DNA of 64,000 nt, from NCBI RefSeq assembly GCF_002878395.1, contig NC_061115.1, positions 218,883,886 through 218,947,885 on the forward strand, read 5' to 3'. Under the pieces are notes generated by a model, which saw nothing but the letters and a program-made list of their open reading frames with translations, was not told where the DNA came from and ran no database searches. Positions within the stretch are counted from its first letter, which is position 1. The number at the start of each line of letters is the position of its first letter. Both the position numbers and the translations under genes were made by a program. The stretch comes from Capsicum annuum. Its lineage: Eukaryota > Streptophyta > Magnoliopsida > Solanales > Solanaceae. Below, piece after piece: positions 1-14,517 of the stretch.

Positions 1-3000
1 TTTTGTCCAATAGCACGCTCGAACCCCGGGCCCACCACCGAAACTGTGGGCTATGGGAAACCAATTTGGGCCAAAATTAGCCCGTTCGTGCCATTTCACC
101 CATTTGTCCACACAAATTGCCACAAAAATTTAACCGGATAATACTTGGATGATCCCCAACTTCCCTGACATGTCTCGATCAATTTTCGACCCAAAGCATA
201 TCCGGAACCCCGGCCCACCCCCAAAATCGTAGGCTGTAGCACACCAATTCTGCTTGAAAAAGCCCCATTCACATTGTTTTGCCTGTTTGTCCATCCAAAT
301 GGCCACAAAAATTTATACGGACTACACTGGGATGATCGCCAACCTCCTTGACACGCCCTGGTCAATTTTCCGCCCACAACACTCCCAAACTCAGGCCCAC
401 ACCTGAAATCATGGGCTATATCAAATCGATTTGGCTCGAAAATGCCCTATTCGAGCCATTTCGCCCGTTTTTCTACCCATATGGACACAAAAATTTCAAT
501 GGACCATACTAGGACGATCCCAACCTCCCGAGTATGTGCCGATCGATTTTTTACCTACAACACACCTGGATCATAGGCCCACCCCCAAAACCATGGTTTT
601 AGCACATCGATTTGGCCCAAAAATGCCCCATTCACCCCGTTTCGCCCGTTTGTCCACTTAAATAGCCACAAAATTTAACCAAACCATACTGGGATGATCC
701 CCAACCTCCCTGACATGAGCCAGTCTATTTTTAGCCCACAGTACGCTCGGACCCTGGACCCACCCCAAAAACGTGGGCTATAGCACACTGATTAGTCCCA
801 AAAATGCCCTGTTCGCGCTGTTTCGCCCGTTTGTCCAACCAAATGGACACAAAAATTTAAACGGACCACACTGGGACAATCCTCAACCTCCCTGACATAT
901 CCCGTTCAATTTTGGCCTGTAGCACACCCGAACACTAAGCCAACCCCTGAAACTGTGGGCTATAGCACACCGATTTGGCCCAAAAATGCACCGTTCACTC
1001 TGTTTTGCTCGTTTGTCCACCCAAATGGCAACAAAAATTTAAAAGAACCACACTGGGACGATCTTCAACCCCCTTGACATGGCCCAGTCAATTTTTGGCC
1101 CACAGCACTCTCGAACGCTGAGCCCACTTCCAAAACTGTGGGCTATAGCACATCGATTTAGCCCAAAAATACGCCGTTTTGCCTTTTTATCTTCCCAAAT
1201 GGGCATAAAAATTTAAAAGGATCACACTGGGATGATCCAAAACCTGCTTGGAACGTCTCGGTCGATTTTTTGCCCACAGAAAGCCTGGTACCCGGGCCCA
1301 CCCCCGAAACCGTAGGCTATGGCGACTGATTTTCCCCAAAAATGCCCTGTTCGCGCCGTTTTACTCGTTTGTCCACCCAAATAACTATAAATATTTGAAC
1401 GGACCACACTGGGAGGATCCCCAACCTCCCTGGCATGCCCAAGTCAATTTTTGGCCCATATCACACCCGGACCCTAGGCCCACCACTAGAACCGTGGGCC
1501 ATAGCATATCGATTTAGCTCAAAAATACCCCGTTCATACCATTTCACCTGTTTGTCCACCCAAATTGCCATAAAATTTTCATCGCACCACTCTTCTTGGA
1601 ATGCTCCGGTTAATTTTCGACCAAAAACACGCCCGGACCCCGGGCTCACCCCCAAAACCATGGGCTTTAGCACATCGATTTGGTCCGAAAAAGCCCCATT
1701 CGCACCGTTTCGCCCGTTTGTCCATCAAAATAGCCACAAAAATTTAAATGGACCACACTGAGATGATCCCCAACCTCCCTGGCATGCCCCGATTGATTTT
1801 CGACCCATAGCACGCACGGACCCTAGGCCCACCCCCAGAATCGTGGGCTATACCACATCGATTTAACTCAAAAATGCCTCGTTTGTGCTGTATCGCCCGT
1901 TAGTCCAAACAAAAGGCCATGAAAAATTAAATGGACCACACTAGGATGATCCCCAACCTCCTTGGCATTCTTCGATCCATTTTTAGCCCACAGCATGCCC
2001 GGACCCCGGGGCCACCCTTGAAATCCCAGGCTATAGCACATCGATTTGGCCCAAAAAAGCTCCATTCGCGCTGTTTCTCCAGTTTATCCACCCAAAAGAC
2101 AATGAAAATTTAGAAAGACCATACTGGGATGATCCCCAAACTCCTTGGCACGCCCCGATTGATTTTCATCTCGAAGAACGCCTGGACCCCATTCCCACCC
2201 CTGAAATCGTGGGCTAAAGCACACTGATTTGGCCCAAAAATGCCTTGTTCGTGCTGTTTCTCCCGTTTGTCCACCCAAATAGCCACACAAATTTAAAAGG
2301 ACCATACTTGGACTATCCCCAACCTCCCTGGCACTCCTTGGTCGAATTTTGGCCTACAACACGCCCGGACACCGGGCCCACCCTATAAACCGTGGGCTAT
2401 TGCACACTAATTTGGCCCGAGAATGCTCGGTTTGCGCCTTTTCGCCCGTTTGTTCACCCAAATGGCAAAGAAAACTTAAATGGATCACATTGAGACAATC
2501 CCTAACCTCTTGGCAGGCCTCAGTCGATTTTTGGCCCACAGCACACCCAAACTCTGGGCCCACCTCCAAAATCGTGGGATATGGCACACCGATTTGGCCC
2601 GAAAATGCCTCGTTCATGCCATTTCACCTATTTGTCAACCCAAATAGCCGCAAAAATTTAAACGGACCACACTGGGATGATCAACAACCTCCCTGGCATG
2701 CCTCGGTCAATTATTAGCCCACAACATGCCCAAGCCCTAGGTCCACCCCTAAAAACGTGGACTATAGCATATTGATTTTGCCCGAAAATGCTCCATTCTC
2801 GCCATTTTGCTTGTTTGTCCATCCAAGTAGCCATGAAAATTTAAATGAACCACACTGGGATGTTCCCTAACCTCCCTGGCACGCCCTAATCAATTTTCGA
2901 CCCACAGAACGTCCGGACCCCGAGCCCACCCTCAAAATCGTAGGCTATAGCACTTCGATTTGTCTCAAAAATGCCCCGTTCGTACCGTTTCACCCGTCTG

Positions 3001-6000
3001 TCCACCCAAATGGCCACTAAAAATTAAACGGACCACACTGGGATGATCCCTATTCTCCTTGGCACGCCACGTTTGATTTTTAGCCAGTAAAACGCCCGGA
3101 CCCCAGACCCACCTCCGAAATAATGGGCTATAGCATATCGATTTGGCCCCAAAATGCCTGGTTTGCGCTGTTTCACCCGTTTTTCCACGAAAATAGCCAT
3201 AAAAATTTAAATAGACCATAGTGGGATGATTCTTAACCCCCCTGGCACGCCCCAGTCAATTTTCTGCCCATAGCACGCCCGAACCCCAGGCTCACCCCCA
3301 AAACCGTGGGCCATAGCATACCAATTCGTTCAAAAATGGCCAGTTCACGTTGTTTTACCCGTTTGTCCACCTAAATAGACATGAAAATTTAAACGGACCA
3401 TACTGGGATGATCTTCAACCTCCCCGGACAATTTTAAATGCACAGCACGCCCGAGCCCACCCCCAAACTGTAGGCTATAGCACACTGATTTGTCTTGAAA
3501 ATGCACTATTCGCGCCGTTTTGCCCGTTTGTCGACCCAAATGGCCACGAAAATTTAAACAGACCATACTGGAACAATCCCCAACCTCCCTGGCATGCTCC
3601 TGTCAATTTTTGGCCTACAGCACATCGGAACCCCTAGCCCACTCCCAAAACCGTTGCCTATAGCACACCGATTAGTCCCGAAAATTCCCCATTCATGCTG
3701 TTTTGCCCATTTGTCAACCAAAATGGCCACAAAAATTTAAACGGTTCATACTGGGATGATCCCTAATTTCCCTAACATGCCTAAGTCAATTTTTGGCCCA
3801 CAGCACACCTAAATCCCGAGTCCACCCCCAAAACCGTGGGCTATAGCACACCGATTGGGACCAAAAATACCGCATTTGCATCGTTTAGCTCGTTTATCCA
3901 TCCAAATGGCCGCGAAAATTTATCAGACCGCACTGGGATGATTCTAACCTCCCTGGTATGTCTCGGTCGATTTTTGGCCCACAGCACACATGGACCCCGA
4001 GCTCACCCTCGAAACCATGGGTTATAGGACACAGATTTGGCCTGAAAATAACCCGTTCGCACCATTTTGCTCGTTTGTCCACCCAAATGGGCACAAAAAT
4101 TTAAACGAACTACACTTGGATGATCCCTAACATCCCTGGCATTCCATATCGATTTTTGGCACACAACCAGTCAGACCCCGACCCCCCAAAAACCGTTGTC
4201 TATAGCACACCGATTTAGCCCAAAAATGTCCTGTTCGCGCCGTTTTGCCCGTTTGTCCACCTAAAAAGCCACAAAAATTTAAACGGACCACACTAGGATG
4301 ATCCCCAACCTCCCTGGCATGCCCCAATCAGTTTTCGACCTACAACACGCCCGGACCCCAGACCCTTCCCCAAAACTGTGGGCTATAGCACACCGATTTG
4401 GTCTGAAAATGCCCTTTTTGTGCCGTTTTGCCCGTTTGTCCATGCAAATGGCCACGAAAATTTAAATGGACCACACTGGGACGTTCCCCAATATCCTTGG
4501 CATGTGCCGATTGATTTTTGGCCTACAGCACGCCTGAACCACGGGCCCACCCCTGAATCCGTGGGCTATAGAACACCTATTTGGCACGAAAATTCTCCGT
4601 TCATGCTGTTTTGGTCGTTTATCTATCCAAATAGCCACAAAAGTTTAAACGAATCAGACTGGGATGATCCCCAACCTCCTTAGCATGCCTTGATCAATTT
4701 TTGTCCAACATCACGCCCGGACCCTGGGCTCACCCACGAAACTGTAGGCTATAACACACTGATTTGGACCACAGCACGCCCTAACCCCGCCCCCTAAACT
4801 GTGGGCTATAACACACTGATTTGGCCCAAAAATGCCTCTTTAGCACTATTTTACCCGTATGTCCACCCAAATGGCCACAAAAATTTAAACAGACTACACT
4901 GTGTCAATCCCCAACCTCCCTGGCACGCCTGAACCCCGAGCCCACCCCTGAAACCATGGGCTATAGCACACTAATTTATCTAAAAAATTCCCTGTTCGCA
5001 TCGTTTCTCCCATTTTGTCCACCCAAATGGCCATGAAAATTTAAACAGACCACACTGAGATGACCTCTAACCTCCCTGGTATACCCCAGTTAATATTTGG
5101 CCAATAGTATGCTCGTACCTTGGGCCAACCCCCAAAACCGAGGGCTATAGCACACCGATTTTGCCAAAAAAAGCCCTGTTCGCGACGTTTTGCCCATTTG
5201 TCCATCCACATGGCCACGAAAATTTAAACGGACCACACTGGAATGATTCCTAACCTCCATGGCATGGACCATCAATTTTCAGTCCACAGCACGCCCGAAC
5301 GTCGGGCCCACCCTAAAAAATGTGGGTTATAGTGCACTGGTTTGGCCCGAAAATGCCCCATCTACGTCGTTTCACCCGTTTGTCCACCCAAATTGCCACC
5401 AAAATTTAAACGGGCCACACTGGGATATCCGTAATGCCCTAATATGCCTCGATTGATTTTTGGCCCATAACACATAGACACTCCGGGCCCGCCCCCAAAA
5501 CCGTGGGCTATAGCACACAGACTTATCCCAAAAATGTCCCGTTTGTGTCGTTTCACCCATTTTCCACCCAAATATCCATGAAAATTAAAACGGACCACAC
5601 TGGGATGATTCCAAACCTCCCTGGCAAGCACCGATGGATTTTTAGCCCACAGTATGCTCGGACCCGTGGACCACCCCCAAAATCATGGGCTATACAGCAC
5701 ACCGATTTGTCCCCAAACTGTCCCGTTCATGCCATTTCACCCATTTTTCAACCCAAATGGACACAAAACTTTAAACAAACCATACTGGAGCAATCATCAA
5801 TCTCCCGGGCATGCCCCGCTCGATTTTTGGCCCACAGCACGCCCGGACCCAACGCCCACCCCCAAAACTGTAGCACATCGATTTGGCCTGAAAATGTCCC
5901 GTTTGCGCCTTTTCGCTTTTTTGTCCACCCATATAGCCACATAAATTTGAATGGACCATACTGGGATGATCTCCAACTTCCCTGGGATGCCCCGGTCGAT

Positions 6001-7779
6001 TTTTGGCCCACACCATGCCCGAACCCCAGGCCCACCCCAGAAAACGTGGGCTACAGTGGATCAATTTAGCCCAAAAATTCAGCGTTCACGTCGTTTTTCC
6101 TGTTTGTCCACCAAAATGGCCAAGAAAATTTAAACGGACGGCACTGGGATGATCCCCACCTTCCTGTCATGCCTCGATTAATTTTTAGCCAATAGCACGC
6201 CCGGACCCCGAGCCTACCCCCAAAATCATGGGCTATAGCACTCCGATTTGGCCTAAAATACTCCATTAATGCTGTTTCACCCTTTCGTCCACCCAAATAG
6301 CCATGAAAATTTAAACGGAGCACGCTGGAATGAACATCAATCGCCCTGTCATGCCCCGGTCAATTTTTGGCCCACAGCACGCCCAGACCCTAGGCCCACC
6401 CCCAAAATTGTAAGCTATAACACATAAATTTGGACCAAAAATGCCCGTTAGCGCCGTTTCGCCCGTTTATCCACCCAAATAGCCACGAAAATTTAAACGA
6501 ACCACACTAGGATGATCCCTAATCTCCCTGGCATTCCGCATATGATTTTTCGACCCACAGCATGCCAAACCCCGGGCCCACCCCCAAAATCATAGGCTAT
6601 AGCAACCGATTTGTCCTGAAAATACCATTTTTGCACTGTTTTGCCCGTTTGTCCACCGAAATAGCCACGAAAATTTCGACGGACCATACTGGGACTATCC
6701 CCAACTCCCTGGCTTGGCCCGATCAATTTTTGGCCAACAGTATGCCCGAACCCCGAGCCCATCCCCGAAACCGTGGGTTATAGCACACTGATTTAGCCTA
6801 AAATTGCCCCGTTCGTACTGTTTCACTCGTTTGTCCACCCAAATGGCCGTAAAAATTATCACGGACAATACTGGGATGATCCTAGACCTCCCTGGCATGC
6901 CTCAGTCGATTTTCAGCCCACAGCACACCTGGACCCTGCGCCTACCCCCAAAATCATGGGCTGTAGCATATCGATTTCGCAAGAAAATGTCCCATTCGCG
7001 CCGTTTTGCCCGTTTGTCCCTCAAATGGCCACAAAAATTTAATCGGATAATACTGGGAGATTGAAAACCTCCCAAGCATGCCCCGCTCAATTTTTGGACC
7101 ATAGCACGCCCGGACGCTATGCCCACCCCTGAAACTATGGGCTATAGCACATCGATTTGGCCTGAAAATGCCTCGTTCACGCCATTTTGCTTGTTTGTCC
7201 ACCAAAATATCCACATAAATTTAAACGGACCATACTGGGATGATTCCTAACTTCCCTGGGATGCCCTGGTCAAGTTTTGGCCTACAGCACGCCCGAACCC
7301 CAGGCCCACCCCCAAAATTGTGGGCCATAACACACTGATTTGGCCTAAAAATGCTCCGTTCATGCCATTTCGACCGTTTATCCACCACAATGGCCACAAA
7401 AATTTAAAAGGACCTTACTAGGATGATCCCCAACATCCCTGGCATGCCCCGATCGATTTTTAGACCATAATATGTCCGGACCTCGGGCCTATCCCCAAAA
7501 TCGTGGGCTATGTTTGTCCACCCTAATGGCCACGAAAATTTAAACGGACCACACTGGGATGATCCCCCGGTTCCCTGGCATGCCCTGGTCTATTTTTGGG
7601 CCACAGCATGCCCGGACCCCAGGCCCACCCAGAAACTGTGGGCTATAGCACACCGATTTGGCCCAAAAATGCCCCGTTCGCACCGTTTTGTACGTTTGTC
7701 CACCCAAATGTCCATTGAAATTTGAACGGACCACACTAGGATGATCCCGGACCTCCCTGGCACGCCCGAACCCCAGGTC
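1..7779. repeat. 182/183-bp satellite array, block 1 (about 43 monomers)
   Basis: Head-to-tail copies of a 182-183 bp monomer, all in one orientation. The landmark TATAGC recurs at 779, 961 and 1144, giving periods of 182 and 183. Each monomer carries GGGCTATAGC, then an A-tract, then CCGTT-type 9-bp sub-repeats, CCACCCAAATGGCC, AAAAATTTAAAC, ACTGGGATGATCC, CCTCCCTGGCATG, GATTTTTGG and GGGCCCACCCCC. Neighbouring monomers are strongly diverged, largely by CG to TG or CA changes. Shortened monomers occur, for example near 4744-4800, 4921-4940, 7511-7525 and 7770. No gene, RNA gene or promoter is recognised in the block. Its role is presumably structural heterochromatin, which is inference. The window starts inside the array, so its left end is not seen. 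Confidence 0.97.
4744..4800. repeat. 57-bp remnant satellite monomer
   Basis: GTAGGCTATAACACACTGAT at 4744 is followed only 57 bp later by GTGGGCTATAACACACTGAT at 4801. The monomer jumps from ATTTGG straight to ACCACAGCACGCCC, so about 126 bp of the usual 183 are missing. Both landmarks carry the rare TATAACACACTG variant, which suggests a local duplication followed by deletion. Confidence 0.85.
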
Positions 7780-8510
7780 TGATACAAGAAATATCAAAAA
7801 CACACAACACACACTCAAAATAGTCCACAAGTTCAAGACAACTGAGGACCTTTTGAGTGACCTCTCTCAGATTCAAGATCTACAACAAGAACACAATGTA
7901 ATGAGGTAATTAATACCTATTTTCAGCAGACAACAAACTAGATTAACAATACGAGAATGAAGAACCCAAACAATAATAACAATATTATTATGAACAACAA
8001 ACACATGGCAACAAGAAACAAAGGGATAAATAGATAGACTACACAAAGATGTAATCTTAAGAACCCAAGAGCCTATTCCACTCTTGGACCCTTAATACCA
8101 CACACATTGATTCACTGATCACTTATGTTGAAATAATAGGGACCTCGATCTCTCAAGCATCCAACGTTTCCAAGCTTGAATCCAACACAAGTGAATCCAC
8201 ACTTAAGTTGATTTCCCTAGTTACTATGTTTCAGCCAAGAGGCCATTCTCCCAAGAGAGGGTGTTGCAATGTTACAGCTTTCAATATCCTCAAAAACTAA
8301 TGAATGAAACCCTAAAAATTTATATTTATAGATATTACAAAATAATGTGAAATGTCCATAATACTCCTCAAGGGTGAGGTGCCCATCAAGTGCCAGAAGT
8401 GGGCTGATTTTGGCATGTTTACGGCCTCTTTTACACTTCACTTGTGTACTTCCTTGGACGGATTTATTACACACTCATTCATGTACATCCTTGTGGTCGT
8501 ACTTGTATTA
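7780..8510 (-). mobile_element. Solo LTR, family B, of a gypsy-like retrotransposon
   Basis: A 731-bp non-satellite insertion. On the plus strand it begins TGATACAAG and ends CTTGTATTA, a 9-bp terminal inverted repeat with one mismatch, as in LTRs that start TG and end CA. It is flanked by AGGTC (7775-7779) and GGGCC (8511-8515). In the satellite frame these occupy the same five bases of the monomer, so they fit a decayed 5-bp target-site duplication. A TATA box lies on the minus strand, so the element reads right to left. No internal region, primer-binding site or coding sequence remains, as expected after LTR-LTR recombination. The segment AATGTCCATAATACTCCT resembles the CCATAATACCCTT segment near the TATA box of the other LTRs here, but the rest is different, so this is a separate family. 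Confidence 0.85.
8321..8331 (-). promoter_or_regulatory. TATA box of the family B LTR
   Basis: On the minus strand this reads CTATAAATATA. It sits in the first third of the LTR in its own reading direction, where the U3 promoter of a plant LTR is expected. The position relative to a start site is inferred; activity is unknown. Confidence 0.6.
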
Positions 8511-11500
8511 GGGCCCACCCCTAAAACCGAGGGCTATAGGACACTGATTTGGCTCGAAAATGCCCCGTTCGCACTGTTTCGCCCGATTGTCCACACAAAT
8601 GACCACAAAAATTTAAATAGACCGCACTGGGATGATCCCCAACCTCCCTGGCACACCCTGGTTGATTTTTTGCCCAAAGCACACCCGAACCCCTGGCCCA
8701 CCCCCGAAACCGTGGGCTATAGCATACCGATTTGGCCTGAATATGCCCCATTTGTGCCGTTTCGCCTGTTTGTCCACCCAAATAGCCAAAAAAGTTTAAA
8801 CGGACCATACTAGGACCATCCCCAATCGCCCTATCACACCCCGATTAATTTTTGGCCCACAGTACACCTGAACCCTGGGCCCACCACCAAAACCATGGGC
8901 TATAGAACACCGATTTTACTTGAAAATGCCCCATTCGCGTTGTTGTGCACGTTTGTCCACCCAAATGGCCACAAAAATTTAAACAGACCACACTAGGATG
9001 ATCCCAACCTCCCTAGCACGTCCCTATCAATTTTTGTCCTGCAGCACACACGTACCCCATGCCCACCCCCAAAATCGTGGGCTATTGCACACCGATTTTT
9101 CTCAAAAATGCCCCGTTTGCGTCGTTTTGGCCGTTATTCTACCTAAATGGCCTGGAAAATTTAAACAGACCACACTGGGATGATCCCCAACCTCCCTGGC
9201 ATGCCAAGGTCAATTTGCGGCCCACAGCAAGCCCGACACCCGGGCCTACCCCTGAAATTGTGGGCTATAGCATACAAATTTGCCCCAAAAATGCCTCGTT
9301 CGCGCTGTTTTGCCCGTTTGTCCATCCAAATGGCCATGAAAATTTAAATGGACAATATTGGAACGATCCCCAACCTCCCTGGCATGCCCCGATCGATTTT
9401 TGGCCCACCGAACATGCGAACCCTGGGTCCACCCCCAAAACCATGGGCTATAGCAATTTGATTTGGCCCGAAAATTCTCCGTTCGCATCGTTTCACCTGT
9501 TTGTCCACCTAAATGGCCACGAATATTTAAATGGACCATACTGGGATGATCCCCAACCTCCGTGTCATGCCTGGGTCGATTTTAGACCTACAGTATGCTC
9601 GAAGCCTGGGTCCAACACCGAAATCGTGCGCTATAGCACACCGATTTAGCTTAAAAATGCATATTAGCGCTGTTTCCCCCGTTTGTCCACTCAAATAGCC
9701 ATAAAAATTTAAACGAACCACACTGGGAAGATCCCCAACCTCTTTGGCATATGCCGGTCAATTTTTGGCCAACAGAATGCCCGAACTCGGGCCCAGCCTC
9801 AAAATCTTAGGCTATAGCATACTGATATGGCCCAAAAATGCCCTGTTCCTCCCGTTTCGCCCGTTTTTCCATCCAAATGACCACAAAAATTTCAACGGAC
9901 CATACTAGGATGATTCCCAACCTCTCTGGCATACATCAGTTGATTTTTGGCCCACAGCACGCCCGAACCCTGATCCCACCAACGAAACCAATGGTTATAG
10001 CACACCGATTTAGCTCAAAAATGCCCCATTTGTGCCGTTTCGCCTGTTTGTCAACCCAAATGGCCATGGAAATTACAACAGACCATATTGGGACGATCCC
10101 CAATCTCCCTGGCTCACCTCGGTTTATTTTTGAGCCACAACACGCCCGGAACCTGGCCCCACTCCTAAAATCGTAGGCTATATCACACCGATATGGCCCG
10201 AAAATGCCCCGTTCGCACAGTTTTGCCTGTTTGTCCACCTAAATGGCCGAAAAAATTTAAATAGACCAAAATGGGATGAACCCCAACCTCCCAGACACAC
10301 CCTAGTCTATTTTTGGCCTACAGCACGCCTAGACCCCGGGCCCACCCCCAAAATCGTGGACTATAGCACTCTAATTTGGCTCAAAACTGCCCCGTTCGTG
10401 CCATTTCGCCTGTTTGTCCAACCAAATGGCCACAAAAATTTAAAATAACCACACTGGGATGATTCCCAACCTCCCAGGCACACTTCGATCAATTTTTTGC
10501 CTATAGCAAGCCCAAAACCCGGGCCCACCCATAAAATTGTAGATTATAGCACAACAATTTGGCCTGAAAATGCCCCGTTTGAACCGTTTTGCCCATTTGT
10601 CCACCCAAATAGAAACAAAAATTAAAACAAACCGCATTGGGATAATCCCCAACCTCTCTGGCATGCCCCGATCGATTTTAAGCCCACAGCACGCTCGGAC
10701 CTCGGGTCCACCCCGGAAACCATAGGCTATAGCACACCGATTTAACCTTAAAATGCTTTGTTCGCATCGTTTTACCCTTTTGTCCCCCAAAATTGCCACA
10801 AAAATTTAAACGAACCATATTGGGATGATCCCTAACCTCCCCGGCATGCCCTAGTTGATTTTGGCGCACAACACGCCTGAACCTCGGGCCCACCCCTAAA
10901 ACCGTGGCTATAGCATACCGATATGGCATAAAAATGTCCCATTCGCGTTGTTTTGCCCGTTTGTCCACCTAAATGGCCACAAAAATTTAAACGAACCAAA
11001 TTAAGATAATCCCTAACCTCCCTGGCAAGCCCTGGTTAATTTTTGGCCCGCATCATGCCCGGACCCCCCCAAAATTGTAGGCTATAGCACACCGATTTGG
11101 CCCAAAAATTCCCTATTCGCGTCGTTTAGCCCGTTCGTCCACCCAAATGGCCATGAAAATATAAACGAACCATACTAGGACGGTTCCCAACCTCCTTGGC
11201 ATGCGCCGGTCGATTTTTGACCAACAGCACGCCTGGACCCTGGGCCCACCCTCAAAATCATGGGCTATAGCACACCGATTTGGCCCAAAAATACTTTTTT
11301 CATGCCGTTTAGCACGTTTGTCATCCGAATGGTCATGAAAATTTAAACGCACCACACTGGGATGATCCCCAACCTCCCTGGCACGCCTCGGTCGATTTTT
11401 ATCCGACATCACGCTCTGACCTTGAACCACCCAAAAATGAAACCATGGGCTATAGCACACCGATTTGGCCCGAAAATGCCCCGTTCGCACCATTACGCTC

Positions 11501-14500
11501 ATTTGTCAACCCAAATGGTCACGGAATTTAAATGGACCATACTGGGATGAACCCTAACCTCCCTGGCATGCCTGATCAATTTTCGACTGACAACATGCCC
11601 AGACCCCTGGCCCACCCCCAAAATCGTGGGCTATAGCATACCGATTTGGCCTGAAAATGCCCTGTTCGCGCTATTTCGCCCATTTGTCCGCCCAAATGGC
11701 CACAAAAATTTAAAGGGACTACACTGAAATGATCCCCAACCTCCCAGGCACACCCCGCTCTATTTTTAGCCCACAGCACGCTCAGACTCTGGGCCCACCC
11801 CTAATACCGTAGGGTATAACACATCAATTTGGCCCAAAAATGCCCCATTCGCATCGTTTCTCTCTTTTGTCCACCCAAATGGCCACAAAAATTTAAATGG
11901 ACCACATTGGGATGATCCCCAACATCCCTGGAATGCCAAGATCGATTTTTGGCCTGCATCCCGAACCCTGGCCTATCCACAAAACTGAGAGCTATATCCA
12001 CACTGGTTTCGCCCGTTTTTCCCTCCAAATGGCAACAAAAATTTAAACGGACCACACTGGGACGATCCCCAACCTCCCTGGCATACCCCGGTCATTTTTT
12101 GGTCCACAGCAAGCCCGAACCTTGGGCCCACCCCCTAAACCGTGGGATATAGCAGATCGATTTTACTCAAAAATACCTCGTTCACACCATTTTGCATGTT
12201 TGTCCACCCAAATGATCATGAAAATTTGAACGAACTATACTGGAATTATCCCCAGCCTCCCTGGCACATCCCGGTCAATTATTAGCCCGCAGCACGCCCG
12301 GACCTCGGTCCCACCCTCAAAATCGTGGGCTATAGCACACCGATTTGGCCTGAAAATGCCTCGTTCGCGCCGTTTAGCCCATTTTTCCCCCCAAATGGCC
12401 ACAAAAATTTAAACGAATCACACAAAAACGAGCCCCAACCTCCCTGGCACGCCTGGAACCTGGGCCCACACTCAAAATCATAGTCTAAAGCACATTGATT
12501 TGGCCCAAAAATACCCCGTTCGCGCCTTTTCGCCTTTTTATCCACATAAATGGCCACAAAAATTTAAATTGACCATATTAGGTGATCCCCAATCTCCCTG
12601 GCATACCCCAGTCGATTTTTAGTTGATAGCACACTCGGACCCCGAGCCCACCCCCAAAACCGTGGGCTATAGCACACCGATTTTGCTCGAAAATGCCGTG
12701 TTCGCACAATTTCAGTCGTTTGTCCACCAAAATTGCAACAAAAATTTAAATGGACCACACTGGGATGATCCCAACCTCCCTGGCATGCCCTATTCTATTT
12801 TGGTACACAGCACGCTTGGAATCCAGGACCACCCCCAAAACCGTAGGCTATAGCACTGATTTGGCCCAAAAATTCTCTATTCGTGCCGTTTTGTTTGTTT
12901 GTCCACCAGAATGGCCACAAAAATTTAAAAAGACCATACTGCGATGATTCACAACATCTCTAGCACACCTGAACCCCGGTCCCACCCCTAAAACCGTGGG
13001 ATATAGCACACCGATTTGGCCCAAAAATGCCCCGTTCATATCATTTTGCACTTTTATCCACCCAAATGGCCATGAAAATTTAAATGGACCACTGGGATGA
13101 TCCCCAACTTTCCTAGAATGCCGCAGTTGATTTTCAACACACAGCACGCCCGAACCATGGGCCCACCCTCAAAATCTTGGGCTATAGCACATCGATTTTT
13201 CCCGAAAATGCTTCGTTCGCGCCATTTCGACCGTTTGTCCACCCAAATGGCCATGAAAATTTATACAAACCACACTGGGATAATCCCCAACCTCCCTGGC
13301 ACACCCAATCAATTTTTCCCCCACTGCACGCTCGAACGCCAGGCCCACCCCCCAAAACTGTGGGCTATAGCACACCGATTTGGCTAGAAAATGTCCTGTT
13401 TGCGCTCTTTTGCCTATTTGTCCACCCAATTGGCCACAAAATTTAAATTAACCACACTTGGATGATATCCAACCTCCCTGGCACTCCCCAATCGATTTTC
13501 GGCCTCCAGCACGCCCGGACCCCGAGCCCATCCCCAAAACTGTGGGCTATAGCACACCGATTTGGCCCAAAAATGCCACGCTTGCACTATTTCACCTGTT
13601 TGTCCACCTAAATGGCCATGAATTTTTAAATAGAACACACTAGGACGATCCCCAACCTCCCTGGCATGCCCCGATTGATTTTTATCCCACAGCATTCCCA
13701 AACTGTGGGCCCACCCCCAAAACTGTGGGCTATTGCACATTGAGTTGGCGCAAAAATGCCCCATTCGCACCGTTTCACCCATTTTTCCACTCAAATGGCC
13801 ACAAAAATTTAAATGGAACACACTGGGATGATCCCCAACCTCCCTGGCACGCCCCGATTGATTTTTGGTCCATAATACGCGCAGGCCCACCCTTAAAACC
13901 GTGGACTATAGCACACTAATTTGGCCCGAAAATGCCTCATTCACATGATTTTTCCTATTTGTCCACCCAAATAGCCACAAAAATTTAAACGGACCACACT
14001 AGGATGATCCCCAACCTCCCTGACACACCCCGGTTAGTTTTTGTCCTACAACACACTCGGACCCCAAGTTCACCCCCGAAACCGTAGGCTATAGAATACC
14101 GATTTGGCCCAAAAATGCCCCGTTCACGCTGTTTCGCCCGTTTGTCCACCCAAATATCCCCAAAAATTTAAACAGACCACATTAGGACGATCCCCAACAT
14201 CCCTTGCATGCCCCAATCAATTTTTGGCACACAACATGCCTAGACCCCGAGCCCACTCCCAAAATTGTAGGTTGTAGGACACCGATTTGGCTCGAAAATG
14301 CCCCGTTTATGCCTTTTCACCTTTTAATCCACATAAATGGCCACGAAAATTTAAATTGAGCATATTGGGACGATTGTCAATCTCCCTGGCATGCCCCAGT
14401 CAATTTTCAGCTGATAGCACACCTGAACCCTGGGCCCACCCCCAAAACCGTGGGCTATAGCTCACCAGTTTGGCCCAAAAATGCCCCATTTGCACTTTTT

Positions 14501-14515
14501 TGCACGTTTGTCAAC
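8511..14515. repeat. 182/183-bp satellite array, block 2 (about 33 monomers)
   Basis: The same satellite continues after the solo LTR in register: the interrupted monomer resumes at GGGCCCACCCC. Monomers are diverged and orientation is unchanged. The array ends at 14515 inside a monomer, after GTTTGTCAAC (monomer position about 64). Reading frames of up to 196 codons (9059-9649) arise from the 183-bp periodicity and are not taken as genes. A shortened monomer is seen near 12449-12465. Nothing else is recognised. Confidence 0.97.
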
Positions 14516-14517
14516 TT

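Noticed and set aside
5503..6069. 188-codon plus-strand frame
   Set aside because: Same cause: satellite monomers in frame, with no start context, domain or codon signature.
9059..9649. Longest open frame, 196 codons, plus strand, apparently a repeat protein
   Set aside because: It lies wholly in satellite and spans just over three monomers; its periodic peptide is the translated 183-bp monomer. Similar frames occur on both strands throughout and are broken at random by indels.
13414..13890. 158-codon minus-strand frame with repeated HLGGQTGE-type motif
   Set aside because: Reverse translation product of the same satellite; the motif is the complement of the TGTCCACCCAAATGGCC segment.
14481..14517. 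ATG start of the 158-codon frame at 14481
   Set aside because: The first dozen codons are satellite; the frame becomes retrotransposon sequence only at the insertion edge, so this start is accidental.
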